DNA from: CAVSUR01 sp052143655
Lineage (GTDB): Bacteria; Actinomycetota; Actinomycetes; Streptosporangiales; Streptosporangiaceae
Direction of reading: 5' to 3'
NCBI GenBank assembly: GCA_052143655.1
Contig: JBKQSL010000268.1
Location: 1-29,795 of the forward strand
DNA length: 29,795 bases
Within the stretch, counting starts at the first letter, position 1. The number at the start of each line of letters is the position of its first letter. A program made the translations under genes and the position numbers. Positions 22,384-29,795 of the stretch are shown here, piece by piece. Under the pieces are notes generated by a model, which did not search any database, was not told the DNA's origin, and saw only the letters and a program-made list of their open reading frames with translations.

Positions 22384-24938
22384 CGGTGCCAGCCACGACT
22401 GGACCAGCCAGCGACAGCACGCCGCCCGCCCGGCCGCCCGGCGGGGTGGCCGTCACAATCGACGGGTTCGAGATCACCGTGCCCAAGGGCACCCTGATCA
22501 TCCGGGCTGCCGAGCAGCTCGGCATTCAGATCCCGCGGTTCTGCGACCACCCGCTGCTGGCGCCCGTCGGCGCCTGCCGGCAGTGCCTGGTGCACGTCGA
22601 GGGCCAGCCGAAGCCGCCCGCCTCCTGCACCACCACCTGCACCGACGGGATGGTCGTGCACACCCAGCTGACCTCGAAGGTCGCCGCGAAGGCGCAGCGT
22701 GGCGTGATGGAGATGCTGCTGGTCAACCACCCGCTCGACTGCCCGATGTGCGACAAGGGCGGCGAGTGCCCGCTGCAGAACCAGGCCATGTCCGCCGGCC
22801 AGGGCGAGACCAGGTTCGCCGGCACCAAGCGCACGTTCGCCAAGCCGGTCGCGCTGTCGGCGCAGGTGCTGCTGGACCGCGAGCGCTGCATCCAGTGCGC
22901 CCGCTGCACCCGGTTCGCCGAGCAGATCGCCGGCGACCCGCTGATCGCGCTGCTCGACCGGGGCCCGGCCGAGCAGGTGGGAGTAGCCGACGGCGTGCCG
23001 TTCGACTCCTACTTCTCCGGCAACACGGTGCAGATCTGCCCGGTCGGCGCGCTGACCGGAGCCTCCTACCGGTTCCGGGCCCGGCCGTTCGACCTGGTGT
23101 CCACGCCGAGCATCTGCGAGCACTGCGCGTCGGGCTGCCGGCAGCGGACCGACCACCGCCGCGGCGCGGTCACCCGGCGGCTGGCCGGCAACGAGCCGGA
23201 CGTCAACGAGGAGTGGAACTGCGACAAGGGCCGCTGGGCGTTCACCTACGCCACGCAGCCGGACCGCCTGGCGGTGCCGCTGGTGCGCGACGAGGCCGGC
23301 GTGCTGGGCCCGGCGTCCTGGCCCGAGGCGCTGGCCCGCGCCGCTGCCGGGCTGGCGGCAGCACGAGGCCGGGCCGGGGTGCTGGCCGGCGGTCGGCTCA
23401 CCCTGGAGGACGCCTACGCGTACGCCAAGTTCGCCCGGCTGGCCCTGTCGACCAACGACATCGACATGCGGGCCCGCCCGCACTCGGCTGAGGAGGCTCA
23501 GTTCCTTGCCACCCGGGTGGCCGCGCACGGTATCGAGGTCAGCTACGCCGACCTGCAGCAGGCCCCGGCGGTGCTGCTGGCCGGGTTCGAGCCGCAGGAT
23601 GAGTCCCCGATCATGTTCCTGCGGCTGCGCAAGGCGGCGCGGGCCGGCACGCTGACGGTGTACTCGCTGGCCGCCCTGGCCAGCCCGGGCCTGGACCGGC
23701 TGTCGGGAGTTCTGCTGCCGGCCGTGCCGGGCACTGAGGCGCAGATGCTCGAGGCGATGGCCGCGGGCACGCTGGAGTCGGCCAGCGCGGCCGTCGAGGC
23801 GCTGAGCCGTCCCGGCGCGGTGATCCTGGCCGGCGAGCGGCTGGCCGAGGTTCCCGGCGCGCTGACCGCGGCCGCGGCACTGGCGCGGCGCACCGGAGCC
23901 CGGCTGGCGTGGATTCCGCGCCGGGCCGGCGAGCGCGGCGCGGTGGAGGCCGGGGCGCTGCCCGTGCTGCTGCCCGGCGGCAGCCTGGTCACCGACGAGC
24001 AGGCGCGGGCCGGAGTAGCCCGGGCGTGGGGCGCGGCCAGCCTGCCGGCCGAGCCCGGCCGGGACACCGGCCAGATCCTGGCCGCCGCGGCGGCTGGCGA
24101 GATCGGCGCGCTGGTGGTCGCCGGCCTGGACCCGGCCGACCTGCCGGATCCGGCCGGGGCGCTGGCCGCGCTGGAGGCCGCGGAGTTCGTGGTCAGCCTG
24201 GAACTGCGGGCCGGCGCGGTCACCGACCGGGCTGACGTGGTGTTCCCGGTCGCCGCGGTGGCCGAGAAGTCCGGCACGTTCGTGACCTGGGAGGGCCGCA
24301 CTGGCACCTTCGGCCCGGCGCTGCGGGTGCCCGCCGCCCGCTCCGACCTGAACGTGCTGGCCTCGATCGCCGACGCGATGGACGTCCACCTGGGCCTGCC
24401 CGACGACGCCACCGCCCGCCGCGAACTGTCCGCCCTGGCCGCGATGGCCGCCGACCGCCGAGACCAGCAGGCAGCTGGCACTGTGCCCCCGCCGGCCGGG
24501 CTGACCCCGGCCACCAGCGGTGCCCCGGCCGCCCAGGCCGGCCTGACCCCGGCCACCCAGGCCCGTCTGACCCCAGCCACCAGCACGGGGGGTATTGGGG
24601 GGTCGTCCCCCCGGGCCAGCACCGCCAGCACTGCCACTCTGGCTACCTGGCATAATCTCCTCGACGCCGGCCGGATGCAGGACGGCGAGCCGAATCTGGC
24701 TGGCACGGCCCCGCCGGCGGTCGCGCGGATGTCCGCGGCGACCGCGGCGCACGCCGGGACCGCCGACGGCGGCAAGGTCACCGTGACCACCGAGCGCGGT
24801 GCCGTGACCGTCCCCGTCGAGATCACCGACATGCCCGACCGGGTGGTCTGGCTGCCGACGAACGCGGCGGGCTGCGCGGTCCGGGCCGAACTGGGCGCGG
24901 GCCACGGCAGCCTTGTCACGGTGAGGAGCGCGCAATGA
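22380..24938 (+). CDS. nuoG: NADH-quinone oxidoreductase subunit G (75-kDa type)
   Basis: The protein has 852 residues, usual for actinobacteria. Cluster N1b ligands are Cys55, 66, 69 and 83. The His/Cys cluster (N5) ligands are His117, Cys121, 124 and 130. Cluster N4 ligands are Cys170, 173, 176 and 220. A further set, Cys246, 249, 253 and 281 (C-x2-C-x3-C-x27-C), matches the extra N7 cluster of Escherichia coli and Thermus NuoG. From about 230 on is a molybdopterin-oxidoreductase-like domain without evident cofactor function. About residues 700-755 are a Pro/Thr/Ala repeat linker with two G6 tracts. After it the conserved LLDAGRMQDGEP resumes. It relays electrons from NuoF to the N-module chain. 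The stop overlaps nuoH (ATGA). Confidence 0.96.
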   Translation: MTVPATTGPASDSTPPARPPGGVAVTIDGFEITVPKGTLIIRAAEQLGIQIPRFCDHPLLAPVGACRQCLVHVEGQPKPPASCTTTCTDGMVVHTQLTSKVAAKAQRGVMEMLLVNHPLDCPMCDKGGECPLQNQAMSAGQGETRFAGTKRTFAKPVALSAQVLLDRERCIQCARCTRFAEQIAGDPLIALLDRGPAEQVGVADGVPFDSYFSGNTVQICPVGALTGASYRFRARPFDLVSTPSICEHCASGCRQRTDHRRGAVTRRLAGNEPDVNEEWNCDKGRWAFTYATQPDRLAVPLVRDEAGVLGPASWPEALARAAAGLAAARGRAGVLAGGRLTLEDAYAYAKFARLALSTNDIDMRARPHSAEEAQFLATRVAAHGIEVSYADLQQAPAVLLAGFEPQDESPIMFLRLRKAARAGTLTVYSLAALASPGLDRLSGVLLPAVPGTEAQMLEAMAAGTLESASAAVEALSRPGAVILAGERLAEVPGALTAAAALARRTGARLAWIPRRAGERGAVEAGALPVLLPGGSLVTDEQARAGVARAWGAASLPAEPGRDTGQILAAAAAGEIGALVVAGLDPADLPDPAGALAALEAAEFVVSLELRAGAVTDRADVVFPVAAVAEKSGTFVTWEGRTGTFGPALRVPAARSDLNVLASIADAMDVHLGLPDDATARRELSALAAMAADRRDQQAAGTVPPPAGLTPATSGAPAAQAGLTPATQARLTPATSTGGIGGSSPRASTASTATLATWHNLLDAGRMQDGEPNLAGTAPPAVARMSAATAAHAGTADGGKVTVTTERGAVTVPVEITDMPDRVVWLPTNAAGCAVRAELGAGHGSLVTVRSAQ
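24501..24612 (+). repeat. In-frame short repeats, paired G6 tracts and a hairpin inside nuoG
   Basis: A 15-base unit, CTGACCCCGGCCACC, occurs at 24501-24515 and 24543-24557, and with one change at 24567-24581. The spacings (42 and 24 bases) keep frame and encode LTPAT each time. Next come two G6 runs (24587-24592 and 24597-24602). The second faces C6 (24607-24612) across a four-base loop, giving a six-pair all-G/C hairpin. The surrounding reading frame is intact. Confidence 0.8.
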
Positions 24939-26287
24939 CCGGCCTGGCCGCCGGCGATCCCACGCTGGCCAGCTTCGGCCACATCCCGTGGTGGCTGGTC
25001 CTCATCAAGGTAGTGGCGATCTTCGCCTTCCTGATGCTGGGCACGCTGCTGATGATCTGGGCCGAGCGGCGGGTCATCGGCCGCATGCAGCAGCGGCCCG
25101 GGCCCAACCGGGCTGGCAAGTTCGGCCTGCTGCAGTCGCTGATGGACGGCATCAAGCTGCCGCTGAAAGAGGACATCATCCCGCGCGGGGTGGACAAGCT
25201 GCTGTTCGTGATGGCCCCGGCCATCGCCGCGATTCCCGCCTTCATCAGCTACTCGATCATCCCGTTCGGGCCGGTCGTGTCGATGTTCGGCTACCGCACT
25301 CCGCTGCAGCTGACTGACCTGCCGGTCGCGGTGCTGCTGGTGCTGGCGATGAGCTCGATGGGCGTCTACGGCATCGTGCTGGCCGGCTGGGCGTCGAACT
25401 CGCCGTACTCGCTGCTCGGCTCGCTCCGGTCGTCGGCCCAGGTGATCAGCTACGAGATCGCGATGGGCCTGTCGTTCGTGCCGGTGTTCCTGTACGCGGG
25501 CTCGCTGTCCACCACCCAGATCGTCGCGGCCCAGGCCAACGGCAACGAGTTCCACCTGTTCGGCATCATCTGGCACTGGCCGTCGTGGTTCGCGATCCTG
25601 CTGCTGCCGTCGTTCGTCATCTACCTGATCACGATGGTGGGCGAGACCAACCGGCTGCCGTTCGACCTGCCCGAGGGCGAGGGCGAGCTGGTCGCCGGCT
25701 TCCACACCGAGTACTCGTCGCTGAAGTTCACGCTGTTCTACCTGGCCGAGTACGTCAACATGTTCACGGTCAGCGGCCTGGCCACCACGCTGTTCCTGGG
25801 CGGCTGGCGGGTCCCGTGGCCGATCAGCGTCTGGTCTGGCGCCAACGCCGGCTGGTATCCGCTGATCTGGTTCCTGGTCAAGGTCAGCATCCTGATGTTC
25901 TGCTTCATCTGGCTGCGCGGCTCGCTGCCCCGCATCCGCTACGACCAGCTGATGACGCTGGGCTGGAAGGTGCTCATCCCCGCTGCCCTGGCCTGGACGC
26001 TGATCATCGCCACGTTCCGGGTCTACCGGCGCGAGGGCGGCGGAGTGGCCGTCTACCTGGTGGCCGGTGCCATTGTCGTCGTGCTGATGCTGCTCGCCTG
26101 GCGGTGGGACGCCGCAGTGCAGCGCCGGGCGGAACTGGCCGAGGAGATCGACCAGGCCGCCCGCGAGCCGGGAGAGACGCCCTTCCCGGTTCCGCCGCTG
26201 GACCTGCCCCACTACCGCGGCGCCCGCGCCGAGCAACCAGCTGCCGTCGACCTCGACGGCAGCGTCAAGGAGGTTACCGGTGCCTGA
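24935..26287 (+). CDS. nuoH: NADH-quinone oxidoreductase subunit H
   Basis: The protein has 450 residues with about eight conserved membrane helices. Family signatures are IWAERRVIGRMQQRPGPNR (about 42-60) and ETNRLPFDLPEGEGELV followed by GFHTEYSS, the acidic loop near the quinone entrance. It forms the membrane part of the quinone chamber and links redox to proton pumping. A C-terminal extension beyond the Escherichia coli length (325) includes one or two further hydrophobic segments (about 348-390) and a charged tail. The start overlaps nuoG (ATGA), and the end overlaps nuoI by eight bases. Confidence 0.95.
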   Translation: MTGLAAGDPTLASFGHIPWWLVLIKVVAIFAFLMLGTLLMIWAERRVIGRMQQRPGPNRAGKFGLLQSLMDGIKLPLKEDIIPRGVDKLLFVMAPAIAAIPAFISYSIIPFGPVVSMFGYRTPLQLTDLPVAVLLVLAMSSMGVYGIVLAGWASNSPYSLLGSLRSSAQVISYEIAMGLSFVPVFLYAGSLSTTQIVAAQANGNEFHLFGIIWHWPSWFAILLLPSFVIYLITMVGETNRLPFDLPEGEGELVAGFHTEYSSLKFTLFYLAEYVNMFTVSGLATTLFLGGWRVPWPISVWSGANAGWYPLIWFLVKVSILMFCFIWLRGSLPRIRYDQLMTLGWKVLIPAALAWTLIIATFRVYRREGGGVAVYLVAGAIVVVLMLLAWRWDAAVQRRAELAEEIDQAAREPGETPFPVPPLDLPHYRGARAEQPAAVDLDGSVKEVTGA

Positions 26288-26855
26288 TTTCCTGGCCCCG
26301 GTCAAGGGGTTCGGTGTCACCTTCAAGCAGATGTTCAAGAAGGTCGACACCGTCCAGTACCCGGAGCAGAAACAGCCGACGGCTCCCCGGTTCCACGGCC
26401 GCCACCAGCTCAATCGCTGGCCAGACGGACTGGAGAAGTGCATCGGCTGCGAGCTGTGCGCGTGGGCCTGCCCGGCGGACGCGATCTACGTCGAGGGCGG
26501 CGACAACACCGAGGAAGAGCGGTTTTCCCCGGGCGAGCGGTACGGGCGGGTCTACCAGATCAACTACCTGCGCTGCATCCTGTGCGGGCTGTGCGTCGAG
26601 GCGTGCCCGACCCGCGCGCTGACGATGACCAACGAGTACGAGCTCGCCGACGACAGCCGGGAGAGCCTGATCTGGACCAAGGAGCAGCTCGTCGCGCCGC
26701 TCCAGGCTGGCATGGAAGCGCCGCCGCACCCGATGCGCCTGGGCGACACCGAGAAGGACTACTACCTGCTCGGCGCCCCCGACCACCCGGCCGCGGGCCG
26801 CGCGGCGGCTGATCATCCGGTCGAGCACGAGGCAGAATCCGGAGCGGAGCAGTGA
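26280..26855 (+). CDS. nuoI: NADH-quinone oxidoreductase subunit I
   Basis: The protein has 191 residues from GTG 26280, preceded by a near-perfect AAGGAGG (26267-26273) that sits within the end of nuoH. Two ferredoxin-type 4Fe-4S motifs are Cys54, 57, 60, 64 (CIGCELCAWAC) and Cys99, 102, 105, 109 (CILCGLCVEAC), the ligands of clusters N6a and N6b. It carries electrons to NuoB. The last about 45 residues form a His/Ala/Glu-rich tail not needed for cluster binding. The stop overlaps nuoJ (GTGA). Confidence 0.95.
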   Translation: MPDFLAPVKGFGVTFKQMFKKVDTVQYPEQKQPTAPRFHGRHQLNRWPDGLEKCIGCELCAWACPADAIYVEGGDNTEEERFSPGERYGRVYQINYLRCILCGLCVEACPTRALTMTNEYELADDSRESLIWTKEQLVAPLQAGMEAPPHPMRLGDTEKDYYLLGAPDHPAAGRAAADHPVEHEAESGAEQ

Positions 26856-27772
26856 GCCACCACATCGTGCTCGCGGCCAGTGCCGCAGACAACACCCGCA
26901 GTGTCGCGTTCTGGCTGCTGGCCGTCGTCTCTGTGGCCGCGGGCCTGGGCATGGTGCTGGCCCGGCGCGCGGTGCACTGCGCCGTGCTGCTGGCGGTCGT
27001 GATGCTCTCGCTGGCGGTGCTCTACGCCATGCTCGGCGCGCCGTTCCTGGCGTTCGTCCAGGTGATCGTCTACACCGGCGCGGTGCTGATGCTCTTCCTG
27101 TTCGTGATGATGATCGTGGGCGTCACCTCGGCCGACTCGATCGTGGAGACGATCAAGGGCCAGCGGCTGGCCGCCGGGCTGGCCGGGATCGCGCTGCTGG
27201 TCCTGCTCAGCCTGGCCGTCGGCCACGCGGCCATCGGCCCGGCCGGCCCGGCCCGCCCGGCGTTCGGCGCGACCAACGTCAGCAGCCTTGCGACGCTGAT
27301 CTTCACCACGTACGTGTTCCCGTTCGAGTTGACCAGCGCGCTGCTGATCACGGCGGCGCTCGGCGCGATGGTGCTCGCGCACCGGGAGCGCACCAGCCCG
27401 AAGCTGACCCAGCGGGACCTGGCCCGGCAGCGAGTCGCCTCAGGCCGTCCCACGCCGCTGCCCGGCCCGGGCACTTACGCCCGGCACAATGCCGTGGACA
27501 TGCCCGCCCTGCTGCCCGACGGCTCGGTCGCGCCGCTGTCGGTCAGCCAGTCCATCGTGCGGCGGGCGGCGGGCGGCACGGCCGCCGGCCAGCCGGCCGG
27601 GGGAGTGATCACAGCCCCCGCCGGGGACGCCCCGGCCGGCGACCAGGACGGGCCCGTCAGCCCCGGGACCGCGCCCGGCGAGCCGGCGCCCCGCGAGAGC
27701 CGGGGCGCCGATGAGACCGATCCCGGGGCCGCCTGGGCGCCCGGCCGCGGCGACCACGGGGAGGCACGGTGA
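26852..27772 (+). CDS. nuoJ: NADH-quinone oxidoreductase subunit J
   Basis: The protein has 306 residues from GTG 26852. Five membrane helices occupy about residues 15-190. The third holds FLAFVQVIVYTGAVLMLFLF, the ND6 signature with the conserved Tyr and Gly of the pi-bulge region. The final about 115 residues are a Pro/Gly/Ala-rich, probably disordered cytoplasmic tail; Escherichia coli NuoJ (184 residues) lacks it, though actinobacterial forms are often extended. It belongs to the proximal membrane arm. The stop overlaps nuoK (GTGA). Confidence 0.94.
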   Translation: MSHHIVLAASAADNTRSVAFWLLAVVSVAAGLGMVLARRAVHCAVLLAVVMLSLAVLYAMLGAPFLAFVQVIVYTGAVLMLFLFVMMIVGVTSADSIVETIKGQRLAAGLAGIALLVLLSLAVGHAAIGPAGPARPAFGATNVSSLATLIFTTYVFPFELTSALLITAALGAMVLAHRERTSPKLTQRDLARQRVASGRPTPLPGPGTYARHNAVDMPALLPDGSVAPLSVSQSIVRRAAGGTAAGQPAGGVITAPAGDAPAGDQDGPVSPGTAPGEPAPRESRGADETDPGAAWAPGRGDHGEAR

Positions 27773-28071
27773 TAAGCCCCGCGCACTACATCGCGCTGGC
27801 GGTGATCCTGTTCGTCATCGGCGGGGTCGGGGTGCTGGTCCGCCGCAACGCGCTCGTGATCTTCATGTGCGTGGAGCTGATGCTCAACGCGGTGAACCTG
27901 GCATTCGTGGCGTTCGGCCGGATGCACGGCCAGCTGGACGGCCAGGTCATCGCATTCTTCGTGATGGTGGTGGCCGCGTCGGAGGTGGTGGTGGGCCTGG
28001 CGATCATCACCGCCATCTACCGGTCCCGCAGGTCGGCGTCGGTGGACGACGCTAGCTTGCTGAAATACTGA
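27769..28071 (+). CDS. nuoK: NADH-quinone oxidoreductase subunit K
   Basis: The protein has 100 residues, standard length, from GTG 27769. Three membrane helices. Glu36 (CVELMLNAVNL) and Glu72 (ASEVVVGLAII) are the conserved intramembrane acids of the proton path, at the same numbers as in Escherichia coli. It is related to MrpC antiporter subunits. The stop codon is followed at once by a 19-bp hairpin, before nuoL. Confidence 0.95.
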   Translation: MISPAHYIALAVILFVIGGVGVLVRRNALVIFMCVELMLNAVNLAFVAFGRMHGQLDGQVIAFFVMVVAASEVVVGLAIITAIYRSRRSASVDDASLLKY

Positions 28072-28113
28072 CGGGCGCACTGTCCCGGCCGCCTGGCCGG
28101 GACAGTGCGCCCG
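28072..28113 (+). terminator. 19-bp perfect hairpin between nuoK and nuoL
   Basis: The arm at 28072-28090 (CGGGCGCACTGTCCCGGCC) is perfectly complementary to 28095-28113, with a four-base loop GCCT. It begins on the base after the nuoK stop. There is no T tract after it (AGGCTGGC follows). It may be a partial terminator or attenuator, an RNA-processing or mRNA-stability element. Because nuoL and presumably nuoM and nuoN must also be made, full termination seems unlikely. Classified as terminator-like for want of a better type. Confidence 0.6.
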
Positions 28114-28165
28114 AGGCTGGCGCGGCCGTCCGCCGCGCCGGCCCGATACCGCAGAGAGGTAGCAG

Positions 28166-29795
28166 GTGACAGGCTCACTGGCCGGCGCGCTTCCGCCGTC
28201 GGCGACGGTCATGACCAGCACCGGTGCTGTCGGCGTGCAGCACGCGGCCTGGCTGCTGCTGGCCTTCCCGCTGTTCGGCGCGATCGTGCTGCTGCTCGGC
28301 GGGAAGCGCACCAACTCGTGGGGACACTGGCTGGGCGTGCTCATGCCGGTCGCCGCGTTCGTCTACGCCGCTATCGCGTTCTTCGCGATGTTGTCCTACC
28401 CGTCCGCGCAGCGCAGCCGCGAGCTGAACCTGTTCACCTGGGTGTCAGTGGGCGGTTTCCGGGTCAACATCGGCCTGCTGCTGGACCCGCTGTCGATCTG
28501 CTTCGTGCTGCTCATCACCGGCGTGGGCTCGCTCATCCACATCTTCGCAGTCGGGTACATGTCGCACGACCCGGAGCGGCGGCGGTTCTTCGGGTACATG
28601 AACCTGTTCCTGGCCGCCATGCTGCTGCTGGTGCTGGGCAGTAACTACTTCGTCCTGTACGCCGGCTGGGAGGGCGTCGGCCTGGCGTCCTACCTGCTGA
28701 TCGGATTCTGGCAGTACAAGCCGGCCGCGGCTGTCGCGGCGAAGAAGGCGTTCATCGCCAACCGGGTCGGCGACGTCGGCCTGTCGCTGGCGATCATGCT
28801 GATGTTCGCCACGTTCGGCACCGTGAACTTCACCGGCGTCTTCCACGCTGTCGGCTCGGCCAGCTCCGGCACCGACCTCTCGCTCGGGCTGCTGATGCTG
28901 CTCGCCGCCTGCGGCAAGTCCGCGCAGCTGCCGCTGCAGTCGTGGCTGCTGGACGCGATGGAGGGCCCGACCCCGGTGTCGGCGCTGATCCACGCGGCCA
29001 CGATGGTCACCGCCGGGGTCTACCTCATCGTCCGGTCCAACCCCATCTACGACCTTTCGGCGGGGGCCCGGCTGGCGGTGGCGATCGTCGGCGCGGCCAC
29101 GCTGCTGTTCGGTGCGATCATCGGCTGCGCGAAGGACGACATCAAGAAGGCGCTGGCCGGCTCCACGATGAGCCAGATCGGCTACATGATGCTGGCGGCC
29201 GGCCTCGGCCCGGCCGGGTACGTGTTCGCGATCGCCCACCTGATCGCGCACGGCTTCTTCAAGGCGGGCCTGTTCCTCGGGGCCGGCTCGGTCAAGCACG
29301 AGATGAACGACGAAGTGGACATGCGCCGGTTCGGCGGCCTGGCCGCCGTCATGCCGATCACCGCCGTGACGTTCGGCCTGGCCTACCTGGCGATCATCGG
29401 CATCCCGCCGTTCTCCGGCTTCTTCACCAAGGACCCGATCATCGACGCGGCGTACGCCCAGGGCGGCACCTCCGGGGCGCTGCTCGGCACCGCCGCGCTG
29501 GTCGGGGCCGGCATCACCGGGTTCTACATGACCCGGGTCATGCTCATGACCTTCACCGGCAAGCGGCGCTGGGACGACACCGTGCACCCGCACGAGGTAC
29601 CGCCGATCATGACCTCGCCGATGATCGTGCTGGCCATCGGCTCCGTCGGGGCCGGCGGCTTCCTGATACTCAACAACCGGCTGCTGAACTTCCTGGCCCC
29701 CGTCACCGGGGTGCCGCCGACCTCGCACGGGATCGTCACCCCCTGGGGGCTGGCCGCGCTCGGGCTGGCGGTGGTCGGCGTCGCAATCGCCTGGG
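28166..29795 (+). CDS. nuoL: NADH-quinone oxidoreductase subunit L, 3' end outside the window
   Basis: At least 543 residues are present from GTG 28166, which follows AGAGAGG by about six bases; the frame is open at the window end, and roughly 90 residues are probably missing. An in-frame ATG at 28211 is an alternative start. Conserved elements are LLLDPLSICFVLLITGVGSLIHIFAVGYM split over 104-132, the antiporter-type Glu169 in YAGWEGVGLASYLLIGFW, Lys251 in AACGKSAQLPLQSW, and HAATMVTAGVYL (276-287). FAIAHLIAHGFFKAGLFLG carries the discontinuous-helix His and Lys. It is the distal proton-pumping subunit with the lateral helix expected at the missing C-terminus. nuoM and nuoN should follow. Confidence 0.95.
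   Translation, partial: MTGSLAGALPPSATVMTSTGAVGVQHAAWLLLAFPLFGAIVLLLGGKRTNSWGHWLGVLMPVAAFVYAAIAFFAMLSYPSAQRSRELNLFTWVSVGGFRVNIGLLLDPLSICFVLLITGVGSLIHIFAVGYMSHDPERRRFFGYMNLFLAAMLLLVLGSNYFVLYAGWEGVGLASYLLIGFWQYKPAAAVAAKKAFIANRVGDVGLSLAIMLMFATFGTVNFTGVFHAVGSASSGTDLSLGLLMLLAACGKSAQLPLQSWLLDAMEGPTPVSALIHAATMVTAGVYLIVRSNPIYDLSAGARLAVAIVGAATLLFGAIIGCAKDDIKKALAGSTMSQIGYMMLAAGLGPAGYVFAIAHLIAHGFFKAGLFLGAGSVKHEMNDEVDMRRFGGLAAVMPITAVTFGLAYLAIIGIPPFSGFFTKDPIIDAAYAQGGTSGALLGTAALVGAGITGFYMTRVMLMTFTGKRRWDDTVHPHEVPPIMTSPMIVLAIGSVGAGGFLILNNRLLNFLAPVTGVPPTSHGIVTPWGLAALGLAVVGVAIAW

Noticed and set aside
22134..26443. Very long - strand open frames opposite nuoG and nuoH (over 900 codons)
   Set aside because: They are shadow frames caused by the strong GC3 bias of the nuo genes; their Gln/Arg/His-rich composition fits antisense reading.
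1..29795. CRISPR arrays, tRNA or rRNA genes, insertion sequences and att sites
   Set aside because: No regularly spaced direct repeats, tRNA-like cloverleaf ends, transposase motifs or terminal inverted repeats were recognised by eye.

Overview
The window comes from a high-GC, strongly GC3-biased actinobacterium. Frequent GTG starts, ATGA/GTGA gene overlaps and a 14-gene-style nuo order preceded by menG and a MenJ-type reductase match the arrangement known from Streptomyces and relatives. I cannot place it below the phylum with confidence.

Layout. (1) 1-134: last codons of a CysN-type sulfate adenylyltransferase, closed by a strong hairpin. (2) 555-3591, + strand: a short beta-propeller-like fragment ORF, a PAPS-type sulfotransferase, a GT2 glycosyltransferase and a WecG/TagA/CpsF glycosyltransferase. 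(3) 3601-3861: remnant of a YdjM-like membrane hydrolase between the two converging blocks. (4) 12818 down to 3862, - strand, transcribed in this order: Wzz/BY-kinase-like chain-length protein with ruined kinase motifs, Wzy-like polymerase/ligase, Wzx-like flippase, membrane-anchored GH26-like hydrolase, APH-fold kinase, second sulfotransferase. Blocks 2 and 4 together look like a Wzx/Wzy exopolysaccharide locus whose product is probably sulfated, with sulfate activation encoded next door. No initiating phosphoglycosyl transferase is seen. (5) 13423-13759: collapsed S9 peptidase pseudogene. (6) 13823-14527, - strand: secreted protein of unknown function with six cysteines in its mature part. 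(7) 15007-29795, + strand: menG, then a MenJ/geranylgeranyl-reductase-family gene and nuoA-nuoL (nuoL runs off the end). Menaquinone maturation thus sits beside the NADH:menaquinone oxidoreductase that uses it.

The clearest regulatory signal is a perfect inverted repeat, TTGTGAA-N4-TTCACAA, at 15803-15820. It lies between a -10 like TAGACT and the start of the reductase gene. It matches the operator of the NADH/NAD+-sensing repressor Rex and suggests redox control of the reductase-nuo operon. A 19-bp perfect hairpin follows nuoK directly, inside the operon. nuoG carries a repeat-rich linker with two G6 tracts.

All calls come from reading the sequence and recalled family motifs. No database search was run.
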